Both the position numbers and the translations under genes were made by a program. A stretch of DNA of 20,057 bases from a virus: IMG/VR virus record IMGVR_UViG_3300046011_003336, positions 1 to 20,057 of that record; one strand, written 5' to 3'. Shown in pieces: positions 19,869-20,057 of the stretch (position 1 is its first letter; each line of letters opens with the position of its first letter). The notes beneath the pieces are model-generated. The model was not told where the DNA came from and did no database searches. It was given only the letters and a program-made list of their open reading frames with translations.

Positions 19869-20057
19869 GTGCAAAATAATTCAAATAACGTGCTTTTATA
19901 CCTAGTTATTTCAGCAATTTTTATTGTTACGGTTAGCGGTATAATATTTATGTTTCACTCTAACGCAATTGCTGGCGCAGGAAAAGTAAAAATATGTCAT
20001 GCAACTTCCTCACAGTCTAATCCATATGTCAGTATCGAAATTGATTCCTCAAGTATT
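19869..20057 (+). CDS. Membrane-anchored exported protein with ICHAT motif (3'-partial)
   Basis: The visible 63 residues start at GTG 19869 (AAAGGAG at 19854-19860, 8-base spacing). A single hydrophobic segment (about residues 9-29) after a short polar N terminus is a signal anchor or an uncleaved-looking signal peptide, with a possible cleavage near AIAGAG. The following KVKICHATSSQSNPYVSIEI matches the short conserved segment KxxICHAT...NPY that recurs in exported and cell-wall proteins of actinobacteria. The gene runs off the window. A surface role on the infected host cell is likely, but its nature cannot be inferred. It has its own palindromic promoter, like the lipoprotein. Confidence 0.7.
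   Translation, partial: MQNNSNNVLLYLVISAIFIVTVSGIIFMFHSNAIAGAGKVKICHATSSQSNPYVSIEIDSSSI

Noticed and set aside
1-20057. CRISPR array, insertion sequence, integrase or attachment site
   Set aside because: No regularly spaced repeats, transposase, terminal inverted repeats with target duplication, or integrase motif were seen. The tRNA genes carry no adjacent direct-repeat att candidate that I could find by eye.

Overview
The window looks like part of the genome of a tailed double-stranded DNA phage (Caudoviricetes) that infects an actinobacterium. A large terminase subunit, phage-type head-region proteins, tRNA genes and dense packing of small, mostly overlapping genes on one strand indicate a phage. 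A WhiB-like iron-sulfur protein, a DUF732 lipoprotein, a C-terminal fragment with the ICHAT motif seen in actinobacterial surface proteins, and signs of leaderless transcription point to an actinobacterial host. The DNA is visibly AT-rich (roughly 40% G+C by eye, not counted), so a low-GC actinobacterium such as a freshwater lineage is more likely than Streptomyces or Mycobacterium. That last step is inference. Every gene I support is on the + strand.

Layout. (1) 1-3454: packaging and neighbours: a possible small terminase subunit, the large terminase, an unknown protein, a SpoU/TrmH-like RNA 2'-O-methyltransferase, a zinc ribbon and a conserved phage protein. (2) 3455-4365: a small RNA island with a 13-bp inverted repeat enclosing a tRNA-sized loop (candidate ncRNA), tRNA-Gln(TTG), an endonuclease VII-type HNH nuclease with a probable leaderless promoter, tRNA-Asn(GTT), and a small gene whose ATG starts one base after the tRNA. 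(3) 4366-6194: promoter-rich accessory genes, including a secreted DUF732 lipoprotein, a staphylococcal-nuclease-like enzyme and a secreted lysozyme-like protein. (4) 6195-9835: a GT-B glycosyltransferase behind a strong 5' hairpin, two small proteins that share an NKxFWGG tail, a Rossmann-like protein, a cytidine/dCMP deaminase with a puzzling start, a WhiB-like regulator and small zinc ribbons. (5) 9832-18854: a tightly overlapped 11-gene sugar and glycosyltransfer operon. (6) 18851-20057: small genes, a HAD phosphatase and the start of a membrane-anchored exported protein.

The standout system is region 5. Gmd, a GDP-fucose-synthase-like SDR and a DegT-fold enzyme whose catalytic lysine is replaced by histidine, as in ColD, together match the known route from GDP-mannose to GDP-L-colitose, a 3,6-dideoxyhexose. 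They sit with GT10- and GT11-type transferases (fucosyl/colitosyl-like), GT25, two GT2-like and one DUF6492-like transferase, an FkbM methyltransferase and an RmlB-like SDR. I see no flippase, polymerase or lipid-linked priming enzyme, so the likely product is a cytoplasmically built, methyl-capped glycan on a phage protein rather than a surface polysaccharide. The acceptor is not visible here.

Regulation: three candidate promoters (near 4611, 5512 and 19804) have their -10 hexamer inside a perfect inverted repeat, two of them with a similar half-site. This suggests a shared or related repressor. Two other -10-like hexamers lie at gene ends just ahead of strong hairpins.
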